From: Lachnospiraceae bacterium UBA935
GTDB lineage: Bacteria > Bacillota > Clostridia > Lachnospirales > Lachnospiraceae
Assembly: GCA_002293525.1 (NCBI GenBank)
Contig: DBDJ01000006.1
Location: 33,297 to 97,296, forward strand
Length of the DNA stretch: 64,000 nt
Reading direction: 5' to 3'
A model generated the notes under the pieces. The model was given only the letters and a program-made list of their open reading frames with translations. It did no database searches and had not been told where the DNA came from. This document shows, in pieces, positions 1-8,894 of this stretch (the stretch's first letter is position 1; every line of letters starts with the position of its first letter). The position numbers and the translations under genes were made by a program.

Positions 1-1
1 T

Positions 2-85
2 GAACTGGAATGTGCACGTATGCAGACAGGGACAATAGGGGCATGTACTTTAAGTGGAGTCAGGGTCGTATTTAACTATACCTAA
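2..85 (+). CDS. possible C-terminal end of a gene entering from the left
   Basis: Frame 2 is open from the window edge to a TAA at about position 83-85 and would encode about 27 residues ending in VRVVFNYT. There is no start in view and the piece is too short to identify. It may be chance reading frame. Confidence 0.2.
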   Translation, partial: ELECARMQTGTIGACTLSGVRVVFNYT

Positions 86-121
86 GGAAACACTGGTACA
101 TCAGCTGCAATGTGAGTAACG

Positions 122-151
122 AAATCGGGCCGGCTGACAGCTGGCCCGATT
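122..151. terminator. GC-rich hairpin downstream of the methyltransferase
   Basis: AATCGGGCC and GGCCCGATT form a strong stem just past the stop of the minus-strand methyltransferase. No clear T-run follows on either strand, so it is a stem-loop that may end or protect the transcript rather than a textbook terminator. Confidence 0.45.
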
Positions 152-186
152 CTGATATGATGAACTATGATGACATTTCCAAGGCA

Positions 187-813
187 TCAGGCCAGTTTGC
201 CTGTTTTTTTGCGGGCGAATATCGTATTCATGGCATGTTTATGCAGGATTCCTGATGAATCACAGTCAATGACAGACTCGGAAAATTCTTCAGTCAGCCA
301 GTCATGGTAGTAGGTCAAAAGCTGCCCCGAAAGCCATAGGCTGGCATGCTCTTCGTTTTCCGGAGGCGGTGCAATAAACGGCTTCTCGACAAAAACATTG
401 AAGGCATTTAGACCGTTATCGTTCGTATGAAGCCGGTAGTTGCCGATGATTTCATCACGCAATTCCGGTTTGATATAGTGCAAAACTCCACTTGAATAAA
501 TAATGTCGTAATTGCTATCCAGTCGATATTTATCGATATCAGCCGTAAAGGCATTAACAGTAACATTAGCACTTTTGGCAAGCTGTTTCACTTTTTCGAT
601 TCCGGCATCAGTCAGGTCAAATGCACTGACATCATAACCGCAACGTGCAAAAAACACCGCATCTTTTCCTTCACCGCATCCAATATCCAGTAATGTGAGC
701 AGCCTATCCGGAGGCATGAGTGATACTACTTTTAAACACATTTGAGATGGGGCGATACCCCAATAATAGCCGTTAGTCGCACGGTATACTTTTTCATAAT
801 CATGATATTCCAT
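187..813 (-). CDS. class I SAM-dependent methyltransferase, TehB-like
   Basis: 208 residues. The SAM-binding motif LDIGCGEGKDAVFFA lies near residues 42-56. An acidic residue closes strand 2 (AFDLTDAG), and a motif IV-like stretch YDIIYSSGVLHYI follows. This is the Rossmann methyltransferase pattern seen in TehB/UbiE-like proteins. The substrate cannot be told from sequence; tellurite, thiol or small-molecule methylation are all possible. The ATG follows an AGGAGGCG ribosome binding site. It stands alone on the minus strand, divergent from the repair genes to its right. I am sure of the fold and unsure of the role. Confidence 0.8.
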   Translation of the reverse strand: MEYHDYEKVYRATNGYYWGIAPSQMCLKVVSLMPPDRLLTLLDIGCGEGKDAVFFARCGYDVSAFDLTDAGIEKVKQLAKSANVTVNAFTADIDKYRLDSNYDIIYSSGVLHYIKPELRDEIIGNYRLHTNDNGLNAFNVFVEKPFIAPPPENEEHASLWLSGQLLTYYHDWLTEEFSESVIDCDSSGILHKHAMNTIFARKKTGKLA

Positions 814-1038
814 AAAAAATCGCCTCCTATGTTAAACTGTGACATGAATGCATATCGGCTGACAAACAATCCGAAAACAGCATCTAGCAAACAGTATAGC
901 ATTGAATCTATGGTATTTCAATTATATATAATATTTTAGGAAGTTAATTTTTAAATCCAAATAATATAATAATTTAGGAAGTTAAATTTAAATCCAAATA
1001 ATGACCGCTTAAGCCAGTAAGTTGATGTAACGTAAGTT
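814..1038. repeat. AT-rich spacer with an imperfect ~38-bp direct repeat
   Basis: Two consecutive copies of a unit containing TTTAGGAAGTTAA followed by AAATCCAAATAAT lie at about 930-1000. The rest of the spacer between the divergent genes shows nothing I can assign, apart from the SOS promoter listed separately. Confidence 0.5.
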
Positions 1039-1088
1039 CGAATATTTGTTCGAAATTGATTGACATGGGAACAATTGTTCTGTAAAAT
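1039..1088 (+). promoter_or_regulatory. LexA (SOS) regulated promoter with two operator boxes
   Basis: A perfect palindrome GAACAATTGTTC (1069-1080) fits the Firmicutes LexA/DinR box GAAC-N4-GTTC. A second box GAATATTTGTTC (1040-1051) differs at one position. The perfect box lies inside the 17-nt spacer of a near-consensus promoter: TTGACA at 1060-1065 and TAAAAT at 1083-1088. Bound LexA would block RNA polymerase directly. The promoter points at the radical SAM repair gene that starts at 1160. Confidence 0.85.
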
Positions 1089-1159
1089 GATACTATACTA
1101 TTCAACGATCAGCCAGAGTCATAGACAATGCATTATAGAAAGCAGATAGCACGCATATT

Positions 1160-2521
1160 ATGGAAATCAGGATTTCGGACAATGTATCAATTATGGATAA
1201 ACTGGGCATTCTCTCAGATGCGGCCAAATACGATGTTTCCTGCAGCTCCAGCGGTGTCGAGCGAAAAGGTGACGGTACCGGCATCGGCAACGCCGCGGCA
1301 GGAGGAATATGCCATAGCTTCAGTTCAGACGGCAGATGCATATCGCTGCTCAAGATCCTCTTTACTAACGAATGCATTTATGACTGCAAATACTGTATTA
1401 ACCGCAAGTCCAATGACGTACCACGGGCATCCTTTACCCCGGATGAGATCTGTGCGCTGACAATAGAGTTCTACCGGCGCAATTATATCGAAGGCCTCTT
1501 TCTCAGCTCCGGCATCCTGTACCATCCGGATTATACCATGGAACTCATTTATCTGGCCATTTATAAGCTCCGTACAGAGTACCGGTTTCAAGGTTATGTC
1601 CATGTAAAGGCGATACCAGGAACTGATCCGCTGATTATCCAGAAGCTCGGCCTGATCGTAGACCGTATGAGTGTTAATCTGGAACTGCCGACCGCCCAGG
1701 GCTTAAGCGAGCTGGCACCCAATAAGCACCGTAAGAATATCTTAGCTCCGATGCGGCAGATCCAGCAAGGAATCCAGCATAGCAAAAATGACATGGTAGT
1801 CTACAAAAAGGCTCCTTCCTTTGTCCCGGGCGGCCAATCGACACAGATGATCATAGGAGCGACGCCGGAAAGTGATTATCAGATCATGACCGTAGCAGAG
1901 AACCTATATCAGAAGTTCGACCTGAAACGAGTTTACTATTCAGCCTACATCAATATCAATGAAGACAAGTCCCTTCCGGCTTTGCCGGGCGGTCCGCCGT
2001 TGCTGCGGGAACACCGGCTCTATCAGGCTGACTGGCTGCTCCGCTTTTATGGATTTCGCTCCAACGAATTACTGAGTGATGAAAAACCGAACTTCAACAT
2101 CCTGCTCGATCCCAAGGCTGACTGGGCTCTGCGGCATTTAGAACAGTTTCCCGTGGAGATCAACCGCGCCGATTATCACAGCATCCTCCGTGTCCCCGGG
2201 ATCGGAGTCAAAAGCGCCCAGCGTATCGTTCGTGCCAGACAGAACGGTTTACTAGGCTTTGCGGATCTGAAAAAAATCGGTGTAGTACTGAAGCGCGCCT
2301 TGTATTTCATTACTTGCAGCGGCAAAATGATGTACAATACCAAGATCGAAGAAGATTATATCACCAGAAACCTGCTGACGGTAAAGGAAAAGCTTCCGTT
2401 TGACAGAGATGGTATTACTTATAAGCAGCTGTCCTTATTCGACGACATGAACTTTGATCCGGGCGACAGGCTGACAGGTCAGTTATTTGACGGCCCCAGC
2501 GTGATCTTAGGACAGATTTAG
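1160..2521 (+). CDS. radical SAM protein, putative DNA modification/repair (rSAM_link_UDG type)
   Basis: 453 residues. Cysteines 72, 76 and 79 (CIYDCKYC) form the CxxxCxxC iron-sulfur site of radical SAM enzymes. A helix-hairpin-helix DNA-binding motif (VPGIGVKSAQRIV) lies near residues 350-362. This matches the family annotated as 'putative DNA modification/repair radical SAM protein', which is found next to a DUF4130 protein, as it is here. The reaction is unknown; the family name reflects its link with uracil-DNA-glycosylase-like partners. The LexA-type promoter directly upstream supports a DNA-damage role. Confidence 0.88.
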   Translation: MEIRISDNVSIMDKLGILSDAAKYDVSCSSSGVERKGDGTGIGNAAAGGICHSFSSDGRCISLLKILFTNECIYDCKYCINRKSNDVPRASFTPDEICALTIEFYRRNYIEGLFLSSGILYHPDYTMELIYLAIYKLRTEYRFQGYVHVKAIPGTDPLIIQKLGLIVDRMSVNLELPTAQGLSELAPNKHRKNILAPMRQIQQGIQHSKNDMVVYKKAPSFVPGGQSTQMIIGATPESDYQIMTVAENLYQKFDLKRVYYSAYININEDKSLPALPGGPPLLREHRLYQADWLLRFYGFRSNELLSDEKPNFNILLDPKADWALRHLEQFPVEINRADYHSILRVPGIGVKSAQRIVRARQNGLLGFADLKKIGVVLKRALYFITCSGKMMYNTKIEEDYITRNLLTVKEKLPFDRDGITYKQLSLFDDMNFDPGDRLTGQLFDGPSVILGQI

Positions 2522-2576
2522 CTTTTAGTACCAAGGAACGCCAATTGATCAGCGTTTATCTGCTTAATACTATCAT

Positions 2577-2612
2577 GAGACGAAGACATAACTGACGAAG
2601 ACATAACTGGCA
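2577..2612 (+). repeat. tandem duplication of ACGAAGACATAACTG
   Basis: The 15-bp unit occurs twice back to back, with a third degraded copy (GGCAAGGACATGACT) running into the start of the next gene. The presumed start codon therefore lies within the repeat family. Confidence 0.7.
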
Positions 2613-2617
2613 AGGAC

Positions 2618-3394
2618 ATGACTATGGAACTATATCTGATATGTGAAGATTCACTGGAAGGGATCTTTTCAGGAGTATACGCGGCATATGCTGTCAAGCG
2701 GCCACATCAGGAGATCCATCTGCTGGTTGGGGAAGAAGAGAATCTGCGTTTATTTGCCGAATACCAAGAAGTTCCGGCGGACAAAGACAAGGCTGCCAAA
2801 GTGGCCCGTACCATCAACAGGGAGTTTGGTACGGAAGGCTATCTGGCACTCTGCCGGGCGCTGGCTTCGGCCGATGCAGAGAAAGGAGAAGCAATCTATA
2901 AGATGATTGTCAAGGGTCTTTCCATGAAAGATCCCCGCCAAGTCATGGGCAACTTGCCCGATCCCCATGTGATGAAAGTGTTTGAACTGGCTCGATACAG
3001 TGCTAACGAAGCCCATTTTCTGGTGGAGTTTCTCCGCTTCCGGGAGCTGGAAAACAAGATCCTCTATGCCAAAATCGGCCCCAAAAACAATATAATCACC
3101 TTTATCATGCCGCATTTTGCCGACCGTCTGCCCTTAGAAAACTTTATCATCCATGATGAAAAAAGGGATATCTTCGCGCTTCATCCGTCCCGTAAAGACT
3201 GGTATGTTGTCACCGGAGAAAACGCCGCCCTTCCGGAAGCGCTTGCTCAAGGCTTTTCTGAGGACGAAAAGAAGTACAGTGAACTGTTTACGCATTTCTT
3301 TCATACCATAGCTATAAAGGATCGCAAAAACCTGGCCCTGCAAAGAAACATGCTGCCGCTACGCTACCGGGAATACATGACAGAATTTCTCTGA
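2618..3394 (+). CDS. DUF4130 / TIGR03915-type putative DNA repair protein
   Basis: 258 residues. The composition and landmarks (YLICEDSLEGIFSGVYAAY at the start, LPLRYREYMTEF at the end) match the DUF4130 'probable DNA metabolism' family, the standard partner of the radical SAM protein upstream. DUF4130 is related to the uracil-DNA glycosylase fold. The gene starts 97 nt after its partner and probably shares the SOS promoter. ATG codons at 2618 and 2624 are both possible. Neither has a strong ribosome binding site; the GGCAAGGAC before the first is weak. Confidence 0.85.
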   Translation: MTMELYLICEDSLEGIFSGVYAAYAVKRPHQEIHLLVGEEENLRLFAEYQEVPADKDKAAKVARTINREFGTEGYLALCRALASADAEKGEAIYKMIVKGLSMKDPRQVMGNLPDPHVMKVFELARYSANEAHFLVEFLRFRELENKILYAKIGPKNNIITFIMPHFADRLPLENFIIHDEKRDIFALHPSRKDWYVVTGENAALPEALAQGFSEDEKKYSELFTHFFHTIAIKDRKNLALQRNMLPLRYREYMTEFL

Positions 3395-3655
3395 CACTCA
3401 CAAAAATTATTCAGGAACAACATGCTGTTGTCATAAATCTCTCAGTTATTGAAAGGGTAAATCGCTAAAACATAGTAAAATTGACCAAGAACGCTTTATT
3501 TTTTGACACAATCTTGTTTTTGTATGAAAAAAATGTATAAAAACTGCTATTCTGGTGAAAATTGTAATATAAATAATGCTTTACACAGACCGTCAATAAG
3601 TGTTAATGTATGGTATATAAAACACTAAATTTAAAGAAAAGGAAGGAGAATAATC

Positions 3656-3883
3656 ATGATGCGGTATCAAATCAGATTAAACGTGGAACAAGTCAATGAT
3701 TTTGTAAAAGCAGCTACAAATTGTAACTTTGATGTTGACATTTCGTACAACCGCTTTGTCGTTGATGCAAAGTCGATAGTAGGTGTTCTCGGCCTGGATT
3801 TGCGCAATGTACTGACGGTGACCTGCAGCGATTTTGATCCGGAATTTGATAATTATATGAAACAGTTTGCTGTGGCATGCTGA
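3656..3883 (+). CDS. HPr-like protein lacking the phosphorylatable histidine
   Basis: 75 residues after a good ribosome binding site (AAGGAAGGAG). The order of elements (an N-terminal strand, a helix near residues 10-22, VDAKSIVGVLGLDL, then a final strand and helix) follows the HPr phosphocarrier fold of the sugar phosphotransferase system. In true HPr the first loop holds the active His-15 (G-I-H-A-R). Here that stretch reads LNVEQVNDFVKA, with no histidine anywhere in the protein, so it cannot relay phosphate in the usual way. Such pseudo-HPr proteins are frequent in Lachnospiraceae and may be regulatory. Confidence 0.75.
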   Translation: MMRYQIRLNVEQVNDFVKAATNCNFDVDISYNRFVVDAKSIVGVLGLDLRNVLTVTCSDFDPEFDNYMKQFAVAC

Positions 3884-3914
3884 ATAGCAGAATAAACAAC
3901 AGTCAAGAATAAAC

Positions 3915-3976
3915 TGGAACAAGTGCAACCAAAACGTACAACAAGTGCAAGTGCAACCAGAACGTGCAACAAGAGC
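3915..3976 (+). repeat. short tandem repeats around AACAAGTGCAACC
   Basis: Imperfect ~29-bp units built of ACAAGTGCAACCAAAACGT follow the HPr-like gene. No gene is visible here. Confidence 0.6.
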
Positions 3977-3998
3977 AATTCATATTCACAATATATAA

Positions 3999-4048
3999 CT
4001 CCCTGATGATAAATACGTTTTGTATTTTTATTAGGGAGATTTTTGTTT
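3999..4048 (+). terminator. Rho-independent terminator
   Basis: CTCCCTGATGATAAATAC (3999-4016) pairs with GTATTTTTATTAGGGAG (4022-4038), followed by ATTTTTGTTTT. It would end the HPr-like transcript. Confidence 0.8.
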
Positions 4049-4120
4049 TAGTAACTGCAAAATAGTAACTGCAAAATAATAACTGGCAAATAATAGCTGG
4101 CAAAATAATAGCTGGAAAAG
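4049..4120 (+). repeat. degenerate tandem repeats (TAACTGCAAAATAG-like)
   Basis: Five imperfect ~14-16-bp units of the form (A)TA(A/G)CTG(G)CAAAATA lie between the terminator and the helicase gene. They resemble the duplicated unit before 2618. Confidence 0.65.
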
Positions 4121-4132
4121 GATCTGCCCGCC

Positions 4133-6646
4133 ATGGAAATACATATATCAGTCAGAAATCTAATAGAATTTATCCTGCGCAGCGGCGATATTGACAACCG
4201 CAGGTCAGCGGCCCCTGACAATATCATGCAGGAAGGAAGCCGCATCCACCGTATGATCCAGCGACAGATGGGACTGGACTATCATGCCGAAGTTCCGCTT
4301 AAATATCAGTACGATGCCGGCGAATACCAGGTAATCATCACCGGCCGCGCCGACGGAATCATCATCCCCGACAGCATCGGCGCGGCCGGCGAAGTAACGG
4401 TTGATGAGATTAAAGCCACCTACCGAGATATAAGCAAGATGAAAGAACCGGCAGCAATTCATCTTGACCAGGCTAAGTGCTATGCGTTCATCTATGCAGA
4501 CCAAGAACAGCTGGAAAATATCCGGATCAGGATGACCTACTGCAATATCGAGACTGAAGAGTTTAATTATTTTTATCATGAGTTTTCTTATCAAGAATTG
4601 CATGACTGGTTCGAAAACCTAATGAGGCAATACCGGAAATGGGCAGACTATGAGTATCAATGGCGGGCAAAACGGCTTCAGTCAATTAAGGAATTGGTAT
4701 TTCCGTTCCCGTACCGCGACGGTCAAAGAGAGCTTGTCACCTACGTATACCAGACGATATTTCATAAGCGCAAACTATATATAGAGGCACCTACCGGCGT
4801 CGGAAAAACGATATCTACCGTATTCCCTGCCGTCAAGGCGATGGGCGAGGGCATGGGTGAGAAGCTTTTTTATCTGACGGCCAAGACCATTACCCGAACA
4901 GTTGCCGAAGAGACCTTTGCTTTGTTACGAGGTCAACGTCTCAGCTTTAAGACAGTCATATTGACTGCCAAAGACAAGATCTGTTTCCGGGAAGAAACCG
5001 AGTGCAATCCGGTGGCATGTCCATATGCAAACGGGCATTATGACCGGGTCAACGATGCCATCTTTGCCTTGTTGACCGAAGCGGACAGCTTCACCAGGGA
5101 AAAGATTGAGGAATATGCCAGGCAGTTTCAGGTCTGCCCGTTTGAGCTGTGTCTGGACATGAGTCTTTTTGCCGATGGCGTAATCTGTGACTATAACTAT
5201 CTGTTTGACCCTCATGTGTATCTGAAACGCTTTTTTACGGACGGAAGCAGGAAGGAATATCTCTTTCTCATTGACGAGGCTCATAACCTAGTTGACCGCG
5301 GACGTGAAATGTACAGTGCCGTCCTACGGAAAGAGGATTTTCTCAAGCTAAAAAAGATTGTGAAAGAGTATGATGCCAATATTGCGAGGCGGCTGGATCA
5401 ATGTAACCGGGAGCTGCTCCTGCTAAAACGGGAATGCGAGGGATACCGGACAGATCTATATCTGGAGCCGTTTCTGCAGTCGCTGTCACGTCTTACAGCA
5501 GCTTTGGACAGATACCTTGAAGAGCACGAAACCAGCCCGGTCAGAAATGACATCCGGGAGCTATATTTTGAGGTCTGTCATTTTCAGGTCATGAACGAGC
5601 GCTTGGATGAAAATTATGTGACCTATTCCCAGGTGGAAGAGGATGGCAGCTTTTTTGTTAAATTATTTTGTGTCAATCCGGCTAAAAGCCTTCGTGAATG
5701 CATGATGAAGGGGCGCAGCTCAGTTCTCTTTTCGGCAACCCTGCTTCCGATCCATTATTACAAAAGGCTGCTTGGAGCCGATGAAGGAGATTATGACGTT
5801 TACGCCAAGTCGGTGTTCCGGCCGGATAAAAAGGGACTTTTTATTGCCGGTGACGTAACCAGCAAGTACACCCGGAGAAATGATGCCGAATATTATAATA
5901 TTGCCCGTTATTTACATGAGATCATCAAGAACCGCCATGGCAAGTACATGGTTTTTTTCCCTTCCTATCAGTTCTTGCGGAAAGTCTATGCAATTTATCA
6001 GCAGAACTTTCGGGAAGAGCCAGAAGTAGAATGTTTGCTGCAAGGGGATCATATGAACGAAAAGGAACGCGAGGCTTTTTTACGCCGTTTCATGGGAACT
6101 CAAGAGTCAGCTGTCATAAGCATCAGTGAAGTTGAGCAGGAGGCAGCATTTGCAGGAAATGAAGCAGAAGCCCGCCCCTGTGAAGATGCGTCAGGAAATA
6201 TCCAAAACAATGAGCTCCCCAGCGGCGTCCGAGGCAGAGGTGACGGCAGCGAGTCAACGCACAGCCTGCTGGGTTTCTGCGTTCTAGGCGGCATCTTCAG
6301 CGAAGGGATTGATCTGAAAAATGACAGCCTGATCGGAGCTATCATCGTGGGAACCGGACTTCCGCAGGTCTGCCCGGAGAGAGAGATCCTGAAGGGGTAT
6401 TTCGACGGCAGAGGGGAAAGCGGCTTTGATTATGCCTACAAGCTTCCTGGGATAAATAAGGTCTTGCAGGCGGCAGGAAGGGTAATCAGGACTCAGGATG
6501 ATATTGGCGTCATTGCCCTGCTGGACGAACGGTTCCTAAGTCCGACTTATCTGCATTTATTCCCGCGAGAGTGGGATAATTATGAAACCGTAACCGTCGG
6601 CCAAATAGCCGGGCGGATCGAGAAATTCTGGAATGACTGGCTGTAA
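4133..6646 (+). CDS. DinG/XPD-type ATP-dependent DNA helicase with N-terminal PD-(D/E)XK nuclease-like domain
   Basis: 837 residues. Residues about 20-175 carry a RecB/Cas4-type nuclease pattern: VDEIKAT followed by HLDQAKCYAFIY. The helicase part has Walker A APTGVGKT (about residue 221), a DEAH box (IDEAHNL, about residue 380) and motif VI QAAGRVIRTQDD near residue 780. Cysteines in CFREETECNPVAC and CPFELCL suit the four-cysteine iron-sulfur cluster of XPD-like enzymes. It probably unwinds damaged DNA, with the nuclease domain cutting or guiding it. A Ser/Glu-rich stretch near residues 655-710 is likely a disordered insertion. No LexA box is visible upstream. Confidence 0.88.
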   Translation: MEIHISVRNLIEFILRSGDIDNRRSAAPDNIMQEGSRIHRMIQRQMGLDYHAEVPLKYQYDAGEYQVIITGRADGIIIPDSIGAAGEVTVDEIKATYRDISKMKEPAAIHLDQAKCYAFIYADQEQLENIRIRMTYCNIETEEFNYFYHEFSYQELHDWFENLMRQYRKWADYEYQWRAKRLQSIKELVFPFPYRDGQRELVTYVYQTIFHKRKLYIEAPTGVGKTISTVFPAVKAMGEGMGEKLFYLTAKTITRTVAEETFALLRGQRLSFKTVILTAKDKICFREETECNPVACPYANGHYDRVNDAIFALLTEADSFTREKIEEYARQFQVCPFELCLDMSLFADGVICDYNYLFDPHVYLKRFFTDGSRKEYLFLIDEAHNLVDRGREMYSAVLRKEDFLKLKKIVKEYDANIARRLDQCNRELLLLKRECEGYRTDLYLEPFLQSLSRLTAALDRYLEEHETSPVRNDIRELYFEVCHFQVMNERLDENYVTYSQVEEDGSFFVKLFCVNPAKSLRECMMKGRSSVLFSATLLPIHYYKRLLGADEGDYDVYAKSVFRPDKKGLFIAGDVTSKYTRRNDAEYYNIARYLHEIIKNRHGKYMVFFPSYQFLRKVYAIYQQNFREEPEVECLLQGDHMNEKEREAFLRRFMGTQESAVISISEVEQEAAFAGNEAEARPCEDASGNIQNNELPSGVRGRGDGSESTHSLLGFCVLGGIFSEGIDLKNDSLIGAIIVGTGLPQVCPEREILKGYFDGRGESGFDYAYKLPGINKVLQAAGRVIRTQDDIGVIALLDERFLSPTYLHLFPREWDNYETVTVGQIAGRIEKFWNDWL

Positions 6647-7100
6647 AGACTGTGGATAACAAGTTTATGCATTGGTTTACATAACACACACTGTTTCGGT
6701 GAAAATTATGTAAACACCTAAATAGCAGAAAAATGAAGGCGAAAGTGGGGGAATGACATCAGTTTTTGGACAAAAAACAACCCAAGTCATCATTAATGAC
6801 ACAAGTGTCGTTGTGGATAACTTTGTGGAAATGGGGGATTTCTTTTTAAAACACGCAAATATATTAGAAAATAATATGCAAGAATAAGTTGCTTTTTTAC
6901 CCAAAAAACTACTTGAGTCAATTTTGTTATGTCTACAGAATAACGAATGGTATGTTTCTGCTTGCCCTGCCTATCTGAGCTGTAACCTTATCATACTCTA
7001 TTATGCTAGCTTATACACCAAAGTTAGTGTATATTAATTATTTGTATGATATAATTACTTAGAAAAATTTTTGCACTTAGATATAGAGTCAGGTAGAGGT
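6647..7100. other. gene-free spacer before the broken ATPase
   Basis: AT-rich. Two small palindromes are visible: TGACACAAGTGTCG near 6799, and TATACAC (7012-7018) facing GTGTATA (7027-7033), which could be an operator. A TATAAT-like box near 7050 could be a promoter remnant. No gene is recognised. Confidence 0.4.
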
Positions 7101-7106
7101 AATGAA

Positions 7107-7274
7107 ATGGCAAAAATAGAAGGCTTTCGGATTTGCAATTATCGGACCTTACGAGATGTTACGCTTGGAAGTCTCTGGAATAATAGGGGTTCAGGCGTAC
7201 TCATGCCCATGACAGCGGTAATAGGGAAAAACGGAGTCGGGAAAAGTACTTTATTTGATGCTTTTGGAAAATAA
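7107..7274 (+). pseudogene. N-terminal fragment of an AAA family ATPase
   Basis: Fifty-five residues from ATG 7107 show the typical start of RecF/OLD-like ATPases: KIEGFRICNYRTLRDV, then a Walker A loop AVIGKNGVGKSTLFDAF. A stop follows immediately. Full-length relatives have 350 or more residues, so everything after Walker A is missing. It looks like a deletion remnant. Confidence 0.75.
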
Positions 7275-7378
7275 TGTTTCACCGAGTTTTGCCATATGCG
7301 GGATAAATTAAGAGAAAAAACCAGCAAGTGAATAATTATAATTCAGATATGATACTAAAATGAACAGGAGAAATAAGA

Positions 7379-8689
7379 ATGTGGGCTTTTGAAAGCGTGT
7401 TCTACCAGATCTACCCCTTGGGATTCTGCGGGGCTCCCTATGAAAATGATGGCGTATTAACGCCAAGAATCAGAAAAGTGGCCGATTGGATTCCTCATAT
7501 CAAGCAGTTGGGTGCCAATGCCATATACTTTTCGCCGCTGTTTGAGTCGGATACCCATGGCTATAATACCAGAGATTTCCGGACGGTTGACTGCCGTCTG
7601 GGTAGCAACGACGACTTTGCCGCGCTTTGCCGACTTTTACACGAAGAAGGGATCCGTATTGTGCTGGACGGGGTGTTCAATCATGTCGGGCGCGGTTTTT
7701 ATCAGTTTCAGGATGTAATAAGGAACCGGGAGAATTCCCGTTACCTGAACTGGTTCCATATCGATCTGGGGAGAAACTCCAATTATAATGACGGCCTGTG
7801 GTATGAAGGCTGGGAAGGGCACTATGACCTGGTCAAGCTGAACCTGCGGAATCCGGAAGTGTCGGCTTATCTTCTGGAGGCAGTCCGTGCCTGGGTAGAA
7901 GAGTTTGATATTGACGGCCTGCGCCTGGATGTGGCCTATTGTCTGGATATGGATTTTGTCAAGAGCCTGAGGCGCTTTACGGAAGAATTGAAGCCGGAGT
8001 TTTTCTTATTGGGAGAGATGCTTCATGGCGACTATACCCGGATGGTCAACTATGAAATGCTTCATTCGGCGACCAACTATGAGTGTTATAAGGGGCTGTT
8101 TTCGAGTTTCAACAGCCGGAATATGTTCGAAATCATCCATTCGCTGACCCGCCAGTTCGGGCCGGAGCATTGGACGCTTTATAAGGGACTGCATATGCTG
8201 TCCTTCGTGGATAACCATGACGTCAGCCGGATTGCCGGTATCTTGAGCAATGCCGAGCATCTTCCGCTGGTTTACGCGCTGTGCTTCGGGATGCCGGGGA
8301 TACCCTGTGTTTACTATGGCAGCGAGTGGGGGGCCAAGGCGCTGAAGAGCGACGGGGATCCGGCCCTGCGTGCCAGTTTTGAGGCTCCGGTTACAAACGA
8401 GCTGAGTCGGTTCATTGCCAGGCTCGCGGAGGCCAAGAAACAATCCAAGGCCTTGAACTTCGGCGATTTCCGTTCTATTATACTGACCAATATGCAATGT
8501 ATCTTTGAGCGCAAGACTGACGGCGAACGGGTGCTGGTAGCGGTCAACATGGACGATAAGGATTTCACGGCTCACTTTGACGCAGGCTGCGGGATGGCGA
8601 TCGACATGATCAGCGGCGAGAAATTTGACTTCGGCGGAGGCAGCGTATTGAAGGCGCACCGGGCATATTTTTTACATATGGAAAAATAA
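7379..8689 (+). CDS. GH13 alpha-amylase family glycosidase
   Basis: 436 residues in a single catalytic barrel. Conserved GH13 regions are LDGVFNHVG (region I), GLRLDVAYC with the nucleophile Asp near residue 182 (II), LLGEML with the acid/base Glu near 211 (III) and FVDNHDVSR (IV). There is no signal peptide, so it acts in the cytoplasm, probably as a maltodextrin/cyclomaltodextrin or short alpha-glucan hydrolase. There is no N-terminal CBM34-like domain. GAACAGGAGAAAT precedes the ATG. It stands first in a glucan-use gene set. Confidence 0.88.
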   Translation: MWAFESVFYQIYPLGFCGAPYENDGVLTPRIRKVADWIPHIKQLGANAIYFSPLFESDTHGYNTRDFRTVDCRLGSNDDFAALCRLLHEEGIRIVLDGVFNHVGRGFYQFQDVIRNRENSRYLNWFHIDLGRNSNYNDGLWYEGWEGHYDLVKLNLRNPEVSAYLLEAVRAWVEEFDIDGLRLDVAYCLDMDFVKSLRRFTEELKPEFFLLGEMLHGDYTRMVNYEMLHSATNYECYKGLFSSFNSRNMFEIIHSLTRQFGPEHWTLYKGLHMLSFVDNHDVSRIAGILSNAEHLPLVYALCFGMPGIPCVYYGSEWGAKALKSDGDPALRASFEAPVTNELSRFIARLAEAKKQSKALNFGDFRSIILTNMQCIFERKTDGERVLVAVNMDDKDFTAHFDAGCGMAIDMISGEKFDFGGGSVLKAHRAYFLHMEK

Positions 8690-8894
8690 TCAAATTATTA
8701 TATACAATTTTAAAAATGTTGTTGTCATGGTTTTTGATTTACCTTATACTAGGTTTATTACAGTTAATGATCACAGGCCAAATTTCCGCGAGGTATCTTG
8801 TACTTTTCTTACGCAAATTAAGAAGGGTAACACCGACTGATTTTGGCCGGAGTGAACTTTAATATGTATATAGATTTTTCGGGAGGAAAAGAAA
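8690..8894 (+). other. spacer upstream of the phosphorylase gene
   Basis: 205 bp. GGGAGGAAAAG just before 8895 is a strong ribosome binding site. No clear terminator or operator is visible. Confidence 0.4.

Noticed and set aside
6677..6904. 75-residue minus-strand frame in the spacer after the helicase
   Set aside because: No ribosome binding site, no recognisable motif; probably chance.
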